Assembly: GCF_014201195.1 (NCBI RefSeq)
Contig: NZ_JACHDS010000001.1
Span: 372,001-436,000, forward strand
Source of the DNA: Nocardiopsis mwathae
Lineage (GTDB): Bacteria; Actinomycetota; Actinomycetes; Streptosporangiales; Streptosporangiaceae
DNA: 64,000 nucleotides
Direction: 5' to 3'
Under the pieces are notes generated by a model. It searched no databases. It was not told the DNA's origin and worked only from the letters and a program-made list of their open reading frames with translations. The number at the start of each line of letters is the position of its first letter. Position 1 is the first letter of the stretch. Shown here one piece after another: positions 19,071 through 27,267 of this stretch. Position numbers and translations under genes: made by a program.

Positions 19071-19751
19071 ATGGTCCCAACGATGGTTCTCGTAGCAGAT
19101 GATTCGCGTGACACACATCGCAGGGATGCTCTGTGCGACCTCGCCGAAGCGGTCGCCGACCGCGGCGAGGCACCGGTGGTCCCGGCATTCGGGTCCGGGC
19201 CGGAGGTGAGCGAGGCCGTAAGGGCCGTCGACGGCCCGATCGTCGTCGTCCCCGCCTTCCTCGCCGGCGGCGACCACGCCAGCGCTGAGATGTTCGCCGA
19301 GCTGAACCTGGACGACCGCGTCGACGCCTGCCCGACCGCGCCGCTGGGCGCGGTGCCCTCGATCGTCGCCGACCTCGCCCACCGGCTGCTCAGGGCCGGC
19401 TGGACCCGGAGCGACGGTGTCGTGCTGGCCGCCGACGGCGGCAGCGCCCAGGAGGAGCGCAGCGAGGTGGCCGACGTGGCGCGGATGCTCAGCCGCCGCC
19501 TCGCCGCCCCGGTGCAGGTCGGCTACACCAACGGGTGGGCGCCCTCGGTGCCCGATGCCGTGCAGCGGCTGCGCCGCAACGGGCACGACCGGGTCTCGAT
19601 CGCCACCTGGCGCCTGGTCGAGGGCGCCGACTACGACCGCCTGCGCTGCCTCGACGGGGTCTCCCTCACGGCCCCGCTCTGGCCGTCGTCGCTGGTCGTG
19701 GACACGCTGCTGGCCCAGCACCGCGCGGCCAAGGCGAGACTGGCGGCCTGA
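19071..19751 (+). CDS. CbiX/sirohydrochlorin-chelatase-like protein lacking the first active-site His
   Basis: A 226-residue two-lobed protein of the CbiX/SirB family, which inserts Co2+ or Fe2+ into sirohydrochlorin. The fold is recognisable from the repeated pattern IVVVPAFLAGGDHASAEM and RVSIATWRLVEGADYDRL. However, the N-terminal motif that normally reads VAHGSRD is VADDSRD, so the first metal-binding His is absent; the His in GGDHASAEM remains. No siroheme, cobalamin or nitrite/sulfite-reduction genes are nearby. It may be a non-chelating relative or bind another ligand. AAGGAG just upstream supports ATG 19071. Confidence 0.75.
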   Translation: MVPTMVLVADDSRDTHRRDALCDLAEAVADRGEAPVVPAFGSGPEVSEAVRAVDGPIVVVPAFLAGGDHASAEMFAELNLDDRVDACPTAPLGAVPSIVADLAHRLLRAGWTRSDGVVLAADGGSAQEERSEVADVARMLSRRLAAPVQVGYTNGWAPSVPDAVQRLRRNGHDRVSIATWRLVEGADYDRLRCLDGVSLTAPLWPSSLVVDTLLAQHRAAKARLAA

Positions 19752-19778
19752 AGGTCAGGGCGGCGGTCCGGTGATGTG

Positions 19779-19819
19779 CGGGAGCGGGTCCCCCTTGGGG
19801 TGAGGGGGACCCGCTCCCG
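19779..19819. terminator. Hairpin downstream of the CbiX-like gene
   Basis: Perfect 16-bp arms (19779-19794, 19804-19819) with a 9-nt loop, 27 bp after the stop. The first of two tandem hairpins between convergent genes. Confidence 0.8.
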
Positions 19820-19832
19820 TATGGCACGGGGA

Positions 19833-19864
19833 CCCGGGGCCGGTCCGGGCGGACCGGCCCCGGG
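19833..19864. terminator. Hairpin downstream of the DUF305 gene
   Basis: Perfect 14-bp arms (19833-19846, 19851-19864) with loop GGGC, 8 bp from the stop of the minus-strand DUF305 gene. It is the second of the tandem pair. Confidence 0.75.
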
Positions 19865-19871
19865 TGCGGGA

Positions 19872-20498
19872 TCAGTGGCCGCCGTGCTCGTCGCCGTCGC
19901 CTGCGGCGTCGCCGTCCGTGCCGGAGTCGCCGAGCATCTCCTTCATCTCGGCGATCTCGCCCTCCTGGGCGTCGACGATGTCCTCGGCCATCCGGGTCGC
20001 CTCGGGGTTGACCCCGTCGTCGATCTCCTCCTGGGCCATGTGGACCGCGCCCTCGTGGTGCTCGATCATCAGTTCCAGGAACAGGCGGTCGAACTCATCG
20101 CCCGTGGCCTTCTCCAGGTCGGCCATCTGCCCGCCGGTCATCATGCCGTGCCCGCCGTGGTCGGCGTCATCGGCGGCGGGCTCCTCACCCCACGCCTCCA
20201 GCATGTTCCGCAGCTGCTCGATCTCCGGTCCCTGGGCCGCGGAGATCCTGTCGGCGAGTTCCTGGACCTGCTCCCCGGCGTCGTTCTTCTCCGCCAGGTC
20301 CGACATCTCGATGGCCTGCTCGTGGTGCGGGATCATCATCCGCGCGAACTCGACGTCGGTGTCGTTGAACTCGGCCGACGGGGTGGTCTGCTCAGTGGTC
20401 GGGGCGGCGTCCTCGCCGTCGCCGCCGCAGGCCGCGAGGAACAGGGTTCCGGCGAGTGCCGCGGGCAGCAGCAGGAAGGTGCGGTTGCGTGTGAACAT
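19872..20498 (-). CDS. DUF305 lipoprotein
   Basis: A 208-residue lipoprotein. The signal peptide ends in the lipobox LAAC (Cys24 or so). Two copies of the ferritin-like DUF305 motif follow: RMMIPHHEQAIEMSDLA and ELMIEHHEGAVHMAQEEI, each with the His-His pair. A His/Gly/Asp-rich tail (GDEHGGH) closes it. DUF305 proteins are often linked to copper or other metal handling at the membrane. AGAGGA precedes ATG 20498. It lies 116 bp downstream of the DUF6153 gene in the same direction, a pairing often seen in actinomycetes, so a joint role in metal tolerance is likely but unproven. Confidence 0.85.
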   Translation of the reverse strand: MFTRNRTFLLLPAALAGTLFLAACGGDGEDAAPTTEQTTPSAEFNDTDVEFARMMIPHHEQAIEMSDLAEKNDAGEQVQELADRISAAQGPEIEQLRNMLEAWGEEPAADDADHGGHGMMTGGQMADLEKATGDEFDRLFLELMIEHHEGAVHMAQEEIDDGVNPEATRMAEDIVDAQEGEIAEMKEMLGDSGTDGDAAGDGDEHGGH

Positions 20499-20614
20499 AG
20501 GTGTCCTCTCATCGGTGCTGAGCGCGCACGGCGAATTCGGTCGCGTGCGCGATGTACAGGTGGGCGGTCCGATACCGGGTGGCGCGCCGTGGGCGCACTC
20601 CACCCCTGGGGCAT

Positions 20615-21067
20615 CTAGATCCGCAGCACCTGGAGCGCCGAGAGGGACGGCGGAGAGGCGGGTGGAACGACGTTCGCGTCGAGGCGCGACAGCTGCCCCG
20701 CCGGGTGGGCGACCAGGGGCGGCCATCGGGTGAACGCTCCGGCGGCCACCCAGGGCACCGAGAGGACCAGGCCCGCGACCGCCAAGCACATCGTGGTGGG
20801 ATCCATGTGGACCGAAACACCGTGGTCCGTGCCGGAAGCACCGGTGACCGGCGCTGACGCGGCCGACGCGTGGTCGGGGTGGGCCGACTGGGCCGACGGG
20901 GCCGGGTGGTCCGCTGCGGCCGGCGCGTGAGGCGCGGCTTCGGCGGGGGAGCCCGGCTCGATGTGGCCGAGCGTGTGCATGGCCCCGACACCCAGCAGGA
21001 CGAAGGTGAGCAGCAGCAGGCGCGCCCACGCCGAACAGGCGGCGCTACGCTCCCCCGCTGTCATCAT
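20615..21067 (-). CDS. DUF6153-like membrane protein
   Basis: A 150-residue protein with an N-terminal membrane segment (LLLLTFVLLGVGAMHTLGHI), a His/Ala/Pro-rich extracellular stretch (about 37-85, with seven His), and a second hydrophobic segment (about 93-112). This is the pattern of DUF6153 proteins, found beside DUF305 genes. The His residues suggest metal binding. Start is ATG 21067 or the next codon 21064; no clear ribosome-binding site is present and the short spacing from an ATACC...GGTAT repeat hints at a leaderless transcript. The exact function is unknown. Confidence 0.65.
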   Translation of the reverse strand: MMTAGERSAACSAWARLLLLTFVLLGVGAMHTLGHIEPGSPAEAAPHAPAAADHPAPSAQSAHPDHASAASAPVTGASGTDHGVSVHMDPTTMCLAVAGLVLSVPWVAAGAFTRWPPLVAHPAGQLSRLDANVVPPASPPSLSALQVLRI

Positions 21068-21079
21068 GGCGCCATGGTA

Positions 21080-21095
21080 ATACCGAAGCGGGTAT
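21080..21095. promoter_or_regulatory. Possible CsoR-type operator before the DUF6153/DUF305 pair
   Basis: Inverted repeat ATACC-6 nt-GGTAT, 12 bp upstream of the DUF6153 start. Copper-sensing CsoR sites share ATACC/GGTAT half-sites around a G/C tract. The arms are short, so this is only suggestive. Confidence 0.35.
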
Positions 21096-21231
21096 ATGAC
21101 CGCCAGGCACGGGGGTAGGGAACCCTGTGATGCCCCTGCCGGTCCAGACCGGGTCCGGGATTCTCCCGAAGGGGACGGAGAGACGACATCACCCCTGGTT
21201 TCCGCGCGGGGCCGATTCGTAAGGTGGACGC

Positions 21232-22152
21232 ATGAGTGACGTCACAGCGCAGTTGGTCGACGGCAAGCAGCGCGAGCGGCTGCTGCGCAGATTCGGCGCC
21301 GGGTGCGACGACTGGCTGGCCGGCCTCCCCGCCCTCGTCGACCACCTCGCGGCCGAATGGAAGCTCACGGTGCTGGGGCCGGCGCCGCACGGCCGCACCT
21401 CCGTCGTCCTGCACTGCCGCCGCATCGACGGCAGCGCGGGAATCCTCAAGATCTCCCCGGACCCCGGGCTCGCCGCCACCGAGGCCCGGCTCCTGCGGCT
21501 CTGGGAGCCCAGCGGGCGGGTACCCGCCGTGTGGGAGGTCGACGCCGAACGCGGCGCTCTGCTGCTGGAGGCCATCGGCACCGGCCGCACCGTCGCCCTC
21601 AGCGGGGAGGTGCCGCCGATGGAGACCGTCGGCGCACTCATCCGCGACCTTCACTCGGTCGACGTCCCCCGCAACGAGCTGGGCGAGTTGCACCCCCTGA
21701 TCACCCGGATCAACTTCATCTTCGACCTGTGGGAGCGCTACCGCCAGGAGGGCGCCGCCGCCGACGTCGTCTCCGCCGCCCTCCTCCACCACGGCCACGC
21801 CCGTGCGCGGGCGCTCGCCCACGGCGAGGAGGACGTCGTTCCCCTCCACGGCGACCTGCACCCGGGCAACGTCCTCGACGGCGGTCCCGAGCGCGGGCTC
21901 GTCGCCGTCGATCCCCGCGCCTGCGTCGGCGACGCCGCGGCCGACGCCATCGACTGGCCGCTGTGGAAGGCCTCCACCCTGGAAGAGGTCGAAGGCCGGA
22001 TCGGCGTGCTCGCCCCGGCCATCGGCGTCCCTGCCGACCGCCTACTGGCCTGGTGCCGCGCCTGCGCCCCGATCTTCGCGACGGCCCTGGCCAACCGGGG
22101 CCGCTCGGACACCGACGAGTTCCGCATGCTCCTCGACCTGTGCTCCTGCTGA
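21232..22152 (+). CDS. Aminoglycoside phosphotransferase, APH(6)/streptomycin-6-kinase-like
   Basis: A 306-residue kinase-fold protein. The catalytic loop is PLHGDLHPGNVLDG and the metal-binding segment LVAVDPRACVGDAAADAIDW, both in the form typical of the APH(6) (StrA/Aph-like) family, whose members phosphorylate streptomycin at the 6-hydroxyl. The N-lobe ATP-binding Lys is probably in GILKISPDP. Length matches APH(6). Whether it confers resistance cannot be told; no streptomycin biosynthesis genes are present. It starts at ATG 21232, in an otherwise isolated position, and is followed by a strong hairpin. Confidence 0.82.
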   Translation: MSDVTAQLVDGKQRERLLRRFGAGCDDWLAGLPALVDHLAAEWKLTVLGPAPHGRTSVVLHCRRIDGSAGILKISPDPGLAATEARLLRLWEPSGRVPAVWEVDAERGALLLEAIGTGRTVALSGEVPPMETVGALIRDLHSVDVPRNELGELHPLITRINFIFDLWERYRQEGAAADVVSAALLHHGHARARALAHGEEDVVPLHGDLHPGNVLDGGPERGLVAVDPRACVGDAAADAIDWPLWKASTLEEVEGRIGVLAPAIGVPADRLLAWCRACAPIFATALANRGRSDTDEFRMLLDLCSC

Positions 22153-22210
22153 CAGCCCCGGGGCCCCACCCGCCCCCGGCTCCGCCCGGGGGTCCGCCGG
22201 CATCGGTCCA

Positions 22211-22241
22211 CGGCCCGCCGCCCGCTCCGGGCGGCGGGCCG
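22211..22241. terminator. Hairpin after the aminoglycoside-kinase-like gene
   Basis: Perfect 14-bp arms (22211-22224, 22228-22241) with loop CTC, 58 bp past the stop codon. Confidence 0.75.
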
Positions 22242-22451
22242 CCGCATATCACACGCGTCGCACCAGTGTCACGATCCCGTCCACAACCGGACGCCGCATG
22301 GACATTTCCCCGGCGCGTGGGTTGTCGTTCAGTCCCGGTGTATCGGCGTGACGCGCACGACCGGCAGCCTGTACGGCCGGGACGCGGGCGCCGACCACCG
22401 GGGGCGCCCCGCCCCAGGGCACCGCCCCACCGCGACGACCGAAGGAGCCCC

Positions 22452-23567
22452 ATGCCGCGCAGCACCCCGGCCCCGAGCCGGATCGCCCTGACCGCCCCCG
22501 TGATCGCACTGGGCCTGCTGGCCGGCGTCGCCCCGGCGGCCGCGGCCCCCGCCGAACCTCCCCAGGCGAGACAGGAGGCCCAGGTGGCCCCGATCGTCGA
22601 CGTCCCCTGGGTGATCGCGCACCGCGGCGCCTCCGCCTACCGGCCCGAGCACACCCTGCCCGCCTACGAGCTGGCCGTGCGGCAGCGCGCCGACGTCCTG
22701 GAACCCGACCTCGTCCCCACCTCCGACGGCCACCTCATCGCGCGGCACGAGAACGAGCTCAGCGACTCCACCGACGTCGCCGACCGCGCGGAGTTCGCCG
22801 ACCGCCGCACCACCAAGACCATCGACGGCCGCCAGGTCACCGGCTGGTTCTCCGAGGACTTCACGCTCACCGAGGTCAAGCGGCTGCGCGCCGTCGAACG
22901 CCTCCCCGACATCCGCCCGCGCAGCGCCCGCCACGACGGCAAGTACGAGGTCGCCACCTTCGAGGAGGTCCTCGACCTGCGCGACGACGCGGCGCGGCGC
23001 ACCGGTCGCGACATCATGGTCATGCCGGAGATCAAGCACGGCGCCTACTTCGACTCCATCGGCCTGGACGCCGAGGCCCTGCTCGCCGAGGTGCTGGACG
23101 AGCGCGGACTCAACCACCCCGACGCCCCCGTCGCCGTCCAGTCCTTCGAACCGGACAGCGTCCGCGAGCTCGGCGAGCGGGTGGAGGTCACCCTGATCCA
23201 GCTGATCGGAAGCCGCCAGCAGCACCTCACCACCCCCGAGGCCCTGGACGAGATCGCCACCTACGCCGACGCCATCGGCCCCGACCTGCGCTGGGTGCTG
23301 CCGATCGGCGACGACGGCCTGCCCGGCGAACCGACCCCGCTGGTGTCCGACGCCCACGACCGCGGCCTGCTGGTCACCCCCTGGACGCTGCGCAGCGAGA
23401 ACGCGTTCCTCCCCGCCGGCTACCGCAAGGGCGACGATCCCTCCGCCCACGGCGACCACCGCGGCTACTACATCGAGGTACTGCGCACCGGTGTGGACGG
23501 CGTCTTCACCGACAACCCCGACCACCTCTACAAGGCCCGCATGCATTTCCTGAAGGAGCAGCGCTAG
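22452..23567 (+). CDS. Secreted glycerophosphodiester phosphodiesterase
   Basis: A 371-residue protein with a Sec signal peptide (hydrophobic core IALTAPVIALGLLAGVAPAAA). The GDPD signature is complete: VIAHRGASAYRPEHT with the catalytic His and Arg, LEPDLVPTSDG with the metal-binding Glu and Asp, and a second catalytic His in RHENELSD. GVFTDNPD closes the barrel. It hydrolyses glycerophosphodiesters outside the cell to glycerol-3-phosphate and an alcohol, a source of phosphate and carbon; it is GlpQ-like. GAAGGAG at 22441-22447 selects ATG 22452. Glycerol-3-phosphate could feed GlpD, encoded 9 kb away. Confidence 0.9.
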   Translation: MPRSTPAPSRIALTAPVIALGLLAGVAPAAAAPAEPPQARQEAQVAPIVDVPWVIAHRGASAYRPEHTLPAYELAVRQRADVLEPDLVPTSDGHLIARHENELSDSTDVADRAEFADRRTTKTIDGRQVTGWFSEDFTLTEVKRLRAVERLPDIRPRSARHDGKYEVATFEEVLDLRDDAARRTGRDIMVMPEIKHGAYFDSIGLDAEALLAEVLDERGLNHPDAPVAVQSFEPDSVRELGERVEVTLIQLIGSRQQHLTTPEALDEIATYADAIGPDLRWVLPIGDDGLPGEPTPLVSDAHDRGLLVTPWTLRSENAFLPAGYRKGDDPSAHGDHRGYYIEVLRTGVDGVFTDNPDHLYKARMHFLKEQR

Positions 23568-23586
23568 CCCCCCACCCCACCCCTCC

Positions 23587-23658
23587 CCTCCGTCGGTCTC
23601 GGGGATATCGACCTCGTACCGGCGAGTATCACGTCGATATCCCCGAGACCGACGGAGG
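23587..23658. repeat. Palindromic element, intergenic copy C (perfect arms)
   Basis: Inverted repeat with perfect 26-bp arms (23587-23612, 23633-23658) and a 20-nt loop, filling the gap between the convergent GDPD and kdpE genes. The left arm shares the exact 14-mer TCTCGGGGATATCG, and 19 of 21 aligned bases, with the left arm of the copies inside the PKS AT domains. It probably also serves as a bidirectional terminator. Confidence 0.9.
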
Positions 23659-23668
23659 AACCGGTGGG

Positions 23669-24346
23669 TCAGCCGTCCTTCTCGAAGCGGTAGCCCATCC
23701 CGGCCTCGGTGATCAGGTGGCGGGGGTGGGCGGGGTCCTTCTCCAGTTTGCGGCGGAGCTGGGCCAGGTAGACCCGCAGGTAATTGGTTTCGCTCTGGTA
23801 GGCCGGACCCCACACGTCGTGCAGGAGCTGGCGCTGGCTGACCAGGCGGCCGGCGTTGCGGGCGAGGATCTCCAGGATGTGCCACTCGGTCGGGGTGAGA
23901 CGCACCTCCTTGCCGTCGCGCGTCACCCGCTTGGCCCCGAGGTCCACGGTGAACGTCGGGGTGGCCACCACCGGGGCCTCCTCGACGGGCACCGAGCGGC
24001 GCTGGGCGGCGCGGATGCGGGCGAGCAGCTCGTCCATGCCGAACGGCTTGGTGACGTAGTCGTCGGCGCCCTGGTCGAGCGAGCGCACCTTCTCACTGGC
24101 CGAGTGGCGCGCCGAGAGCACGATGATCGGGACCGATGTCCAGCCGCGCAACCCCTCGATGACCTCTCCGCCCTCCATGTCGGGCAGGCCGAGGTCGAGC
24201 AGGACGACGTCCGGCGGGTGCTTGGCCGCGATCCGCAGGGCCGACGCTCCGTCACCGGCCGTCTCCACGTCGTATCCCCGCGCCCGCAGGTTGATCCGCA
24301 TGGCCCGGATGATCTGCGCGTCGTCATCGACGACGAGAATTCGCAT
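23669..24346 (-). CDS. kdpE: KdpE response regulator
   Basis: A 225-residue OmpR/PhoB-type regulator. Receiver domain with acidic pocket (VVDDD), phosphorylated Asp in LLDLGLPDM, Ser/Lys switch (VLSA, TKPFG); then a winged-helix DNA-binding domain (LTPTEWHILEILARNAGRLVS to GYRFEKDG). It is paired with KdpD and would normally switch on kdpFABC under potassium limitation. The ATG at 24346 overlaps the kdpD stop by one base (TGATG); a GTG one codon upstream is also possible. The structural kdp genes are largely missing here (see kdpC), so its target may lie elsewhere. Confidence 0.92.
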   Translation of the reverse strand: MRILVVDDDAQIIRAMRINLRARGYDVETAGDGASALRIAAKHPPDVVLLDLGLPDMEGGEVIEGLRGWTSVPIIVLSARHSASEKVRSLDQGADDYVTKPFGMDELLARIRAAQRRSVPVEEAPVVATPTFTVDLGAKRVTRDGKEVRLTPTEWHILEILARNAGRLVSQRQLLHDVWGPAYQSETNYLRVYLAQLRRKLEKDPAHPRHLITEAGMGYRFEKDG

Positions 24347-27009
24347 CACGCGTCCTCGGTTTCCGTGACTCGGTTCCTGTCGGTGTCGCCCCGCACGGGT
24401 GCTGCCGGTGGTGCCGGGGCGGAGTCGGCGGCCGGATCCGCGGTCGGCTCCTCAAGCAGGGTGTTCCCCGTCCCGGTGGTGCCACCCGACGCCTCCGGCG
24501 GGGCGCCGGCCAGGGTCAGGACCATGGTGAGGCCGCCGCCGGGGGTGTCCTCGGCGACCAGGGTGCCGTCCACGGCCTCGGTGAACCCCCGGGCCACTGC
24601 GAGCCCGAGGCCGATTCCGGTGCCGCGGGGCGCGTCGCCGAGGCGCTGGAACGCCTCGAAGATGCGCTCCTTGGCCTCGTCCGGCACCCCTGGACCGTGG
24701 TCGGTGACCCGTAGCTCCACCGTGCCGCGCAGGGAGCTGGCCGACACCCGGACCGGGGCCGCGCCGTCGGGGTTGTAGCGCACCGCGTTCTGCACGACGT
24801 TGGCGACGGCCCGCTCCAGCAGGCCGGAGTCGACGCGCACGCGGGGCAGGTGGTCGGGCACGTCCACGCACACGCTCTCGGCGGGCAGGCCGAGCAGCGC
24901 CGCGGGGACGACCTCCTCCAGGCCCACGGTCCGCATCTTGGGTCGGACGTTGTCGGTCTGCAGGCGGCTCATGTCCAGCAGGTTGCCGACCAGGCCGTTG
25001 AGCCGGTCGGTGGACTCCTCGATGTTCTCCAGCAGCTCGGCGCGGTCGGCCTCATCCAGCTCGAACTCGTCCGAGCGCAGGCTGGACACGCTGGCCTTGA
25101 TCGAGGTCAGGGGGGTGCGCAGGTCGTGGGAGACGGCGGCGAGCAGCGCGGTGCGGATCCTGTTCCCGGCGGCCTGGCGCCGGGCTTCGGCGGCGTCGCC
25201 CACCAGCCGCTGCCGCTCCAGCGCGATCCCGATATGGGTGGCGAAGGCGCCCAGGACCCGTCGGTCGGCGGCGGGCAGCATGTGCCCGCGCAGGGCCAGG
25301 GCGAGGGAGTCGCTGACCGACACCAGCGCGTCGGCGTCGTCCGGCGACGTGCACGGCGCGTCGCCCACCGACTCCACGCGTTTCCACCGGTTGCCGTCCC
25401 CCTGCTCCAGCAGGGCCGCCGACTGCTGTCCGAAGGTCTCGCGGATCCGCCCCAGCAGCGCGGGCAGCGGCTCCTGTCCGCCTAGGACGCTCCCGGCCAG
25501 CAGGCTCAGAGTGCTGGCTTCGGCGCGGGCGCGCGCGGCCTGGAGGGACCGCCGCTTGGCCAGGTCGACCACGACCGCGACGAGGGTGCCGACCACGACG
25601 AAGATGACCAGCGCGATGATGTTGTCGGGTTCGGTGATCGTCAGGCGGTACAGCGGCGGAGTGAACAGCACGTTGAGCAGGAAGCTGCCCCACAATGCGG
25701 CGGCCAGTGCCGGCCACATGCCGCCGATCATCGCGGCGGCGACGGTGAGGCAGAGGAACAGCAGGATGTCGGTGGTCAGGCCGACGTCGGCGAGGAACGG
25801 CAGGTGCAGCACCGCGGCCAGCACCACCGGGCCGAGCAGGCCGGTCACCCACCCCCACAACAGCCGCATCCGCCCCAGGCTCCCGGCCAGCGGCGGTAGC
25901 AGCCCCCGCCCCCGGCCCACCTCCTCGTGGGTGACGATGTGCACGTCGATGTCGCCGGATTCGCTGGCGACCGTCTGGCCGACGCCGGGGCCGAGCATGT
26001 ACTGCCAGGCGCGGCGCCGCGACGACCCGAGCACGATCTGGGTGGCGTTGGCGCCGCGGGCGAACTCCAGCAGCGCGGTGGGGATGTCGTCGCCGATCAC
26101 CTGGTGGTAGGTGCCGCCGAGCTCGGCGAGCATCTGCTTCTGGCGGGCCAGCGCCTCGGGCCGGATCTGGGTGAGGCCGTCACCGGCGACCACGTGGACC
26201 GCCATGAGGTGGCTGGGCTGCGGCTGGCCGCCGCGCGACCGCGCGGCGATCCGGGCGGCGCGGCGGATCAGCGTCTCGCCCTCGGGGCCGCCCGTCAGGG
26301 CGACCACGATGCGTTCGCGGGCCTCCCAGGTCTGCCTGATGTTGTGCTCGCCCCGGTAGCGGGCCAGGCCCTCGTCGACGCGGTCGGCGACCCACAGCAG
26401 CGCCAGCTCGCGCAGGGCGGTCAGGTTGCCCTCGCGGAAGTAGCTGGACAGGGCGGCGTCGACCTTCTCCGCCGGGTAGATGTTGCCGTGGGACATGCGG
26501 CGGCGCAGCGAGTGCGGCGACATGTCGCACAGCTCGATCTGGTCGGCGCGGCGCGCGATCTCGTCGGGGATGGTCTCCCGCTGCCGCACCCCGGTGATCT
26601 GCTGGACGACGTCGTTCAGCGACTCCAGGTGCTGGATGTTGACCGTGGAGATGACGTCGATGCCGGCGTCGAGCAGTTCGTCGATGTCCTGCCAGCGCTT
26701 GGGGTTGCGCGTGCCGGGGACGTTGGTGTGCGCCAGCTCGTCGACGACCGCGACTTTCGGGGCGCGGGCGAGCACCGCGTCGAGGTCGAGCTCCTCGAAG
26801 GCGGCCCCGCGGTGGGTGAGCGTCGTCCGGGGCAGCACTTCCAGGCCGTCGAGCAGGGCGGCGGTCCTGTCCCGGCCGTGCGTCTCGACGAAGCCGATGA
26901 CGATGTCGGTGCCGCGCTCGGCACGGCGGCGCGCCTCGCTCAGGGCGGCGTAGGTCTTGCCGACCCCGGGCGCGGCGCCGAGATAGATGCGCAGTTTTCC
27001 ACGTGCCAC
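24346..27009 (-). CDS. kdpD: KdpD potassium-sensing histidine kinase
   Basis: An 887-residue sensor kinase with the complete KdpD architecture: N-terminal KdpD domain with P-loop GAAPGVGKTY (about 10-19), a universal-stress-like domain (about 225-350), four membrane helices (about 390-490), a GAF domain, the HisKA box AAVSHDLRTPLTS and the ATPase domain with GTGIGLGLAV. A Pro/Ala-rich tail of about 60 residues ends it. It senses K+ and phosphorylates KdpE. GTG 27009 (VARGKLRIYLG) matches where homologues start; the long upstream frame crosses a terminator hairpin and has no family similarity. It overlaps kdpE by one base. Confidence 0.92.
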   Translation of the reverse strand: MARGKLRIYLGAAPGVGKTYAALSEARRRAERGTDIVIGFVETHGRDRTAALLDGLEVLPRTTLTHRGAAFEELDLDAVLARAPKVAVVDELAHTNVPGTRNPKRWQDIDELLDAGIDVISTVNIQHLESLNDVVQQITGVRQRETIPDEIARRADQIELCDMSPHSLRRRMSHGNIYPAEKVDAALSSYFREGNLTALRELALLWVADRVDEGLARYRGEHNIRQTWEARERIVVALTGGPEGETLIRRAARIAARSRGGQPQPSHLMAVHVVAGDGLTQIRPEALARQKQMLAELGGTYHQVIGDDIPTALLEFARGANATQIVLGSSRRRAWQYMLGPGVGQTVASESGDIDVHIVTHEEVGRGRGLLPPLAGSLGRMRLLWGWVTGLLGPVVLAAVLHLPFLADVGLTTDILLFLCLTVAAAMIGGMWPALAAALWGSFLLNVLFTPPLYRLTITEPDNIIALVIFVVVGTLVAVVVDLAKRRSLQAARARAEASTLSLLAGSVLGGQEPLPALLGRIRETFGQQSAALLEQGDGNRWKRVESVGDAPCTSPDDADALVSVSDSLALALRGHMLPAADRRVLGAFATHIGIALERQRLVGDAAEARRQAAGNRIRTALLAAVSHDLRTPLTSIKASVSSLRSDEFELDEADRAELLENIEESTDRLNGLVGNLLDMSRLQTDNVRPKMRTVGLEEVVPAALLGLPAESVCVDVPDHLPRVRVDSGLLERAVANVVQNAVRYNPDGAAPVRVSASSLRGTVELRVTDHGPGVPDEAKERIFEAFQRLGDAPRGTGIGLGLAVARGFTEAVDGTLVAEDTPGGGLTMVLTLAGAPPEASGGTTGTGNTLLEEPTADPAADSAPAPPAAPVRGDTDRNRVTETEDA

Positions 27010-27058
27010 GTATCCATTGTGCGGCTTTTCATCGGGTCTTCCGACTTTTCTGTGCAAA

Positions 27059-27101
27059 AGGCCGGTCAGGGGGCGGGGAACGGAGTGCCCCGGACCGGCC
27101 T
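27059..27101 (-). terminator. Terminator between kdpC and kdpDE
   Basis: Nine-bp arms AGGCCGGTC / GACCGGCCT extended by GGGG/CCCC, followed on the minus strand by TTTT. It separates the kdpC transcript from kdpDE, which supports a separate kdpD promoter and the downstream GTG start. Confidence 0.6.
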
Positions 27102-27267
27102 GCGGTCCGTGTCGCGTCGGCCTTCCACGCTCACGTTCCTCACTCACTGCGGCGCCGGTGCGTTGGGGCATGCGGCCGTTCGGCATCGGCGCCTCCGTTG
27201 GCTCGATCACGTTCGGGTGGGCGTGGGTGGTGGATGGGCCTCTGAGCAGACCGTGACACGGTGCTCG

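Noticed and set aside
24346-27210. Upstream start of kdpD at 27210
   Set aside because: The extra 67 residues cross a terminator hairpin and have no similarity to KdpD; GTG 27009 matches homologue starts.
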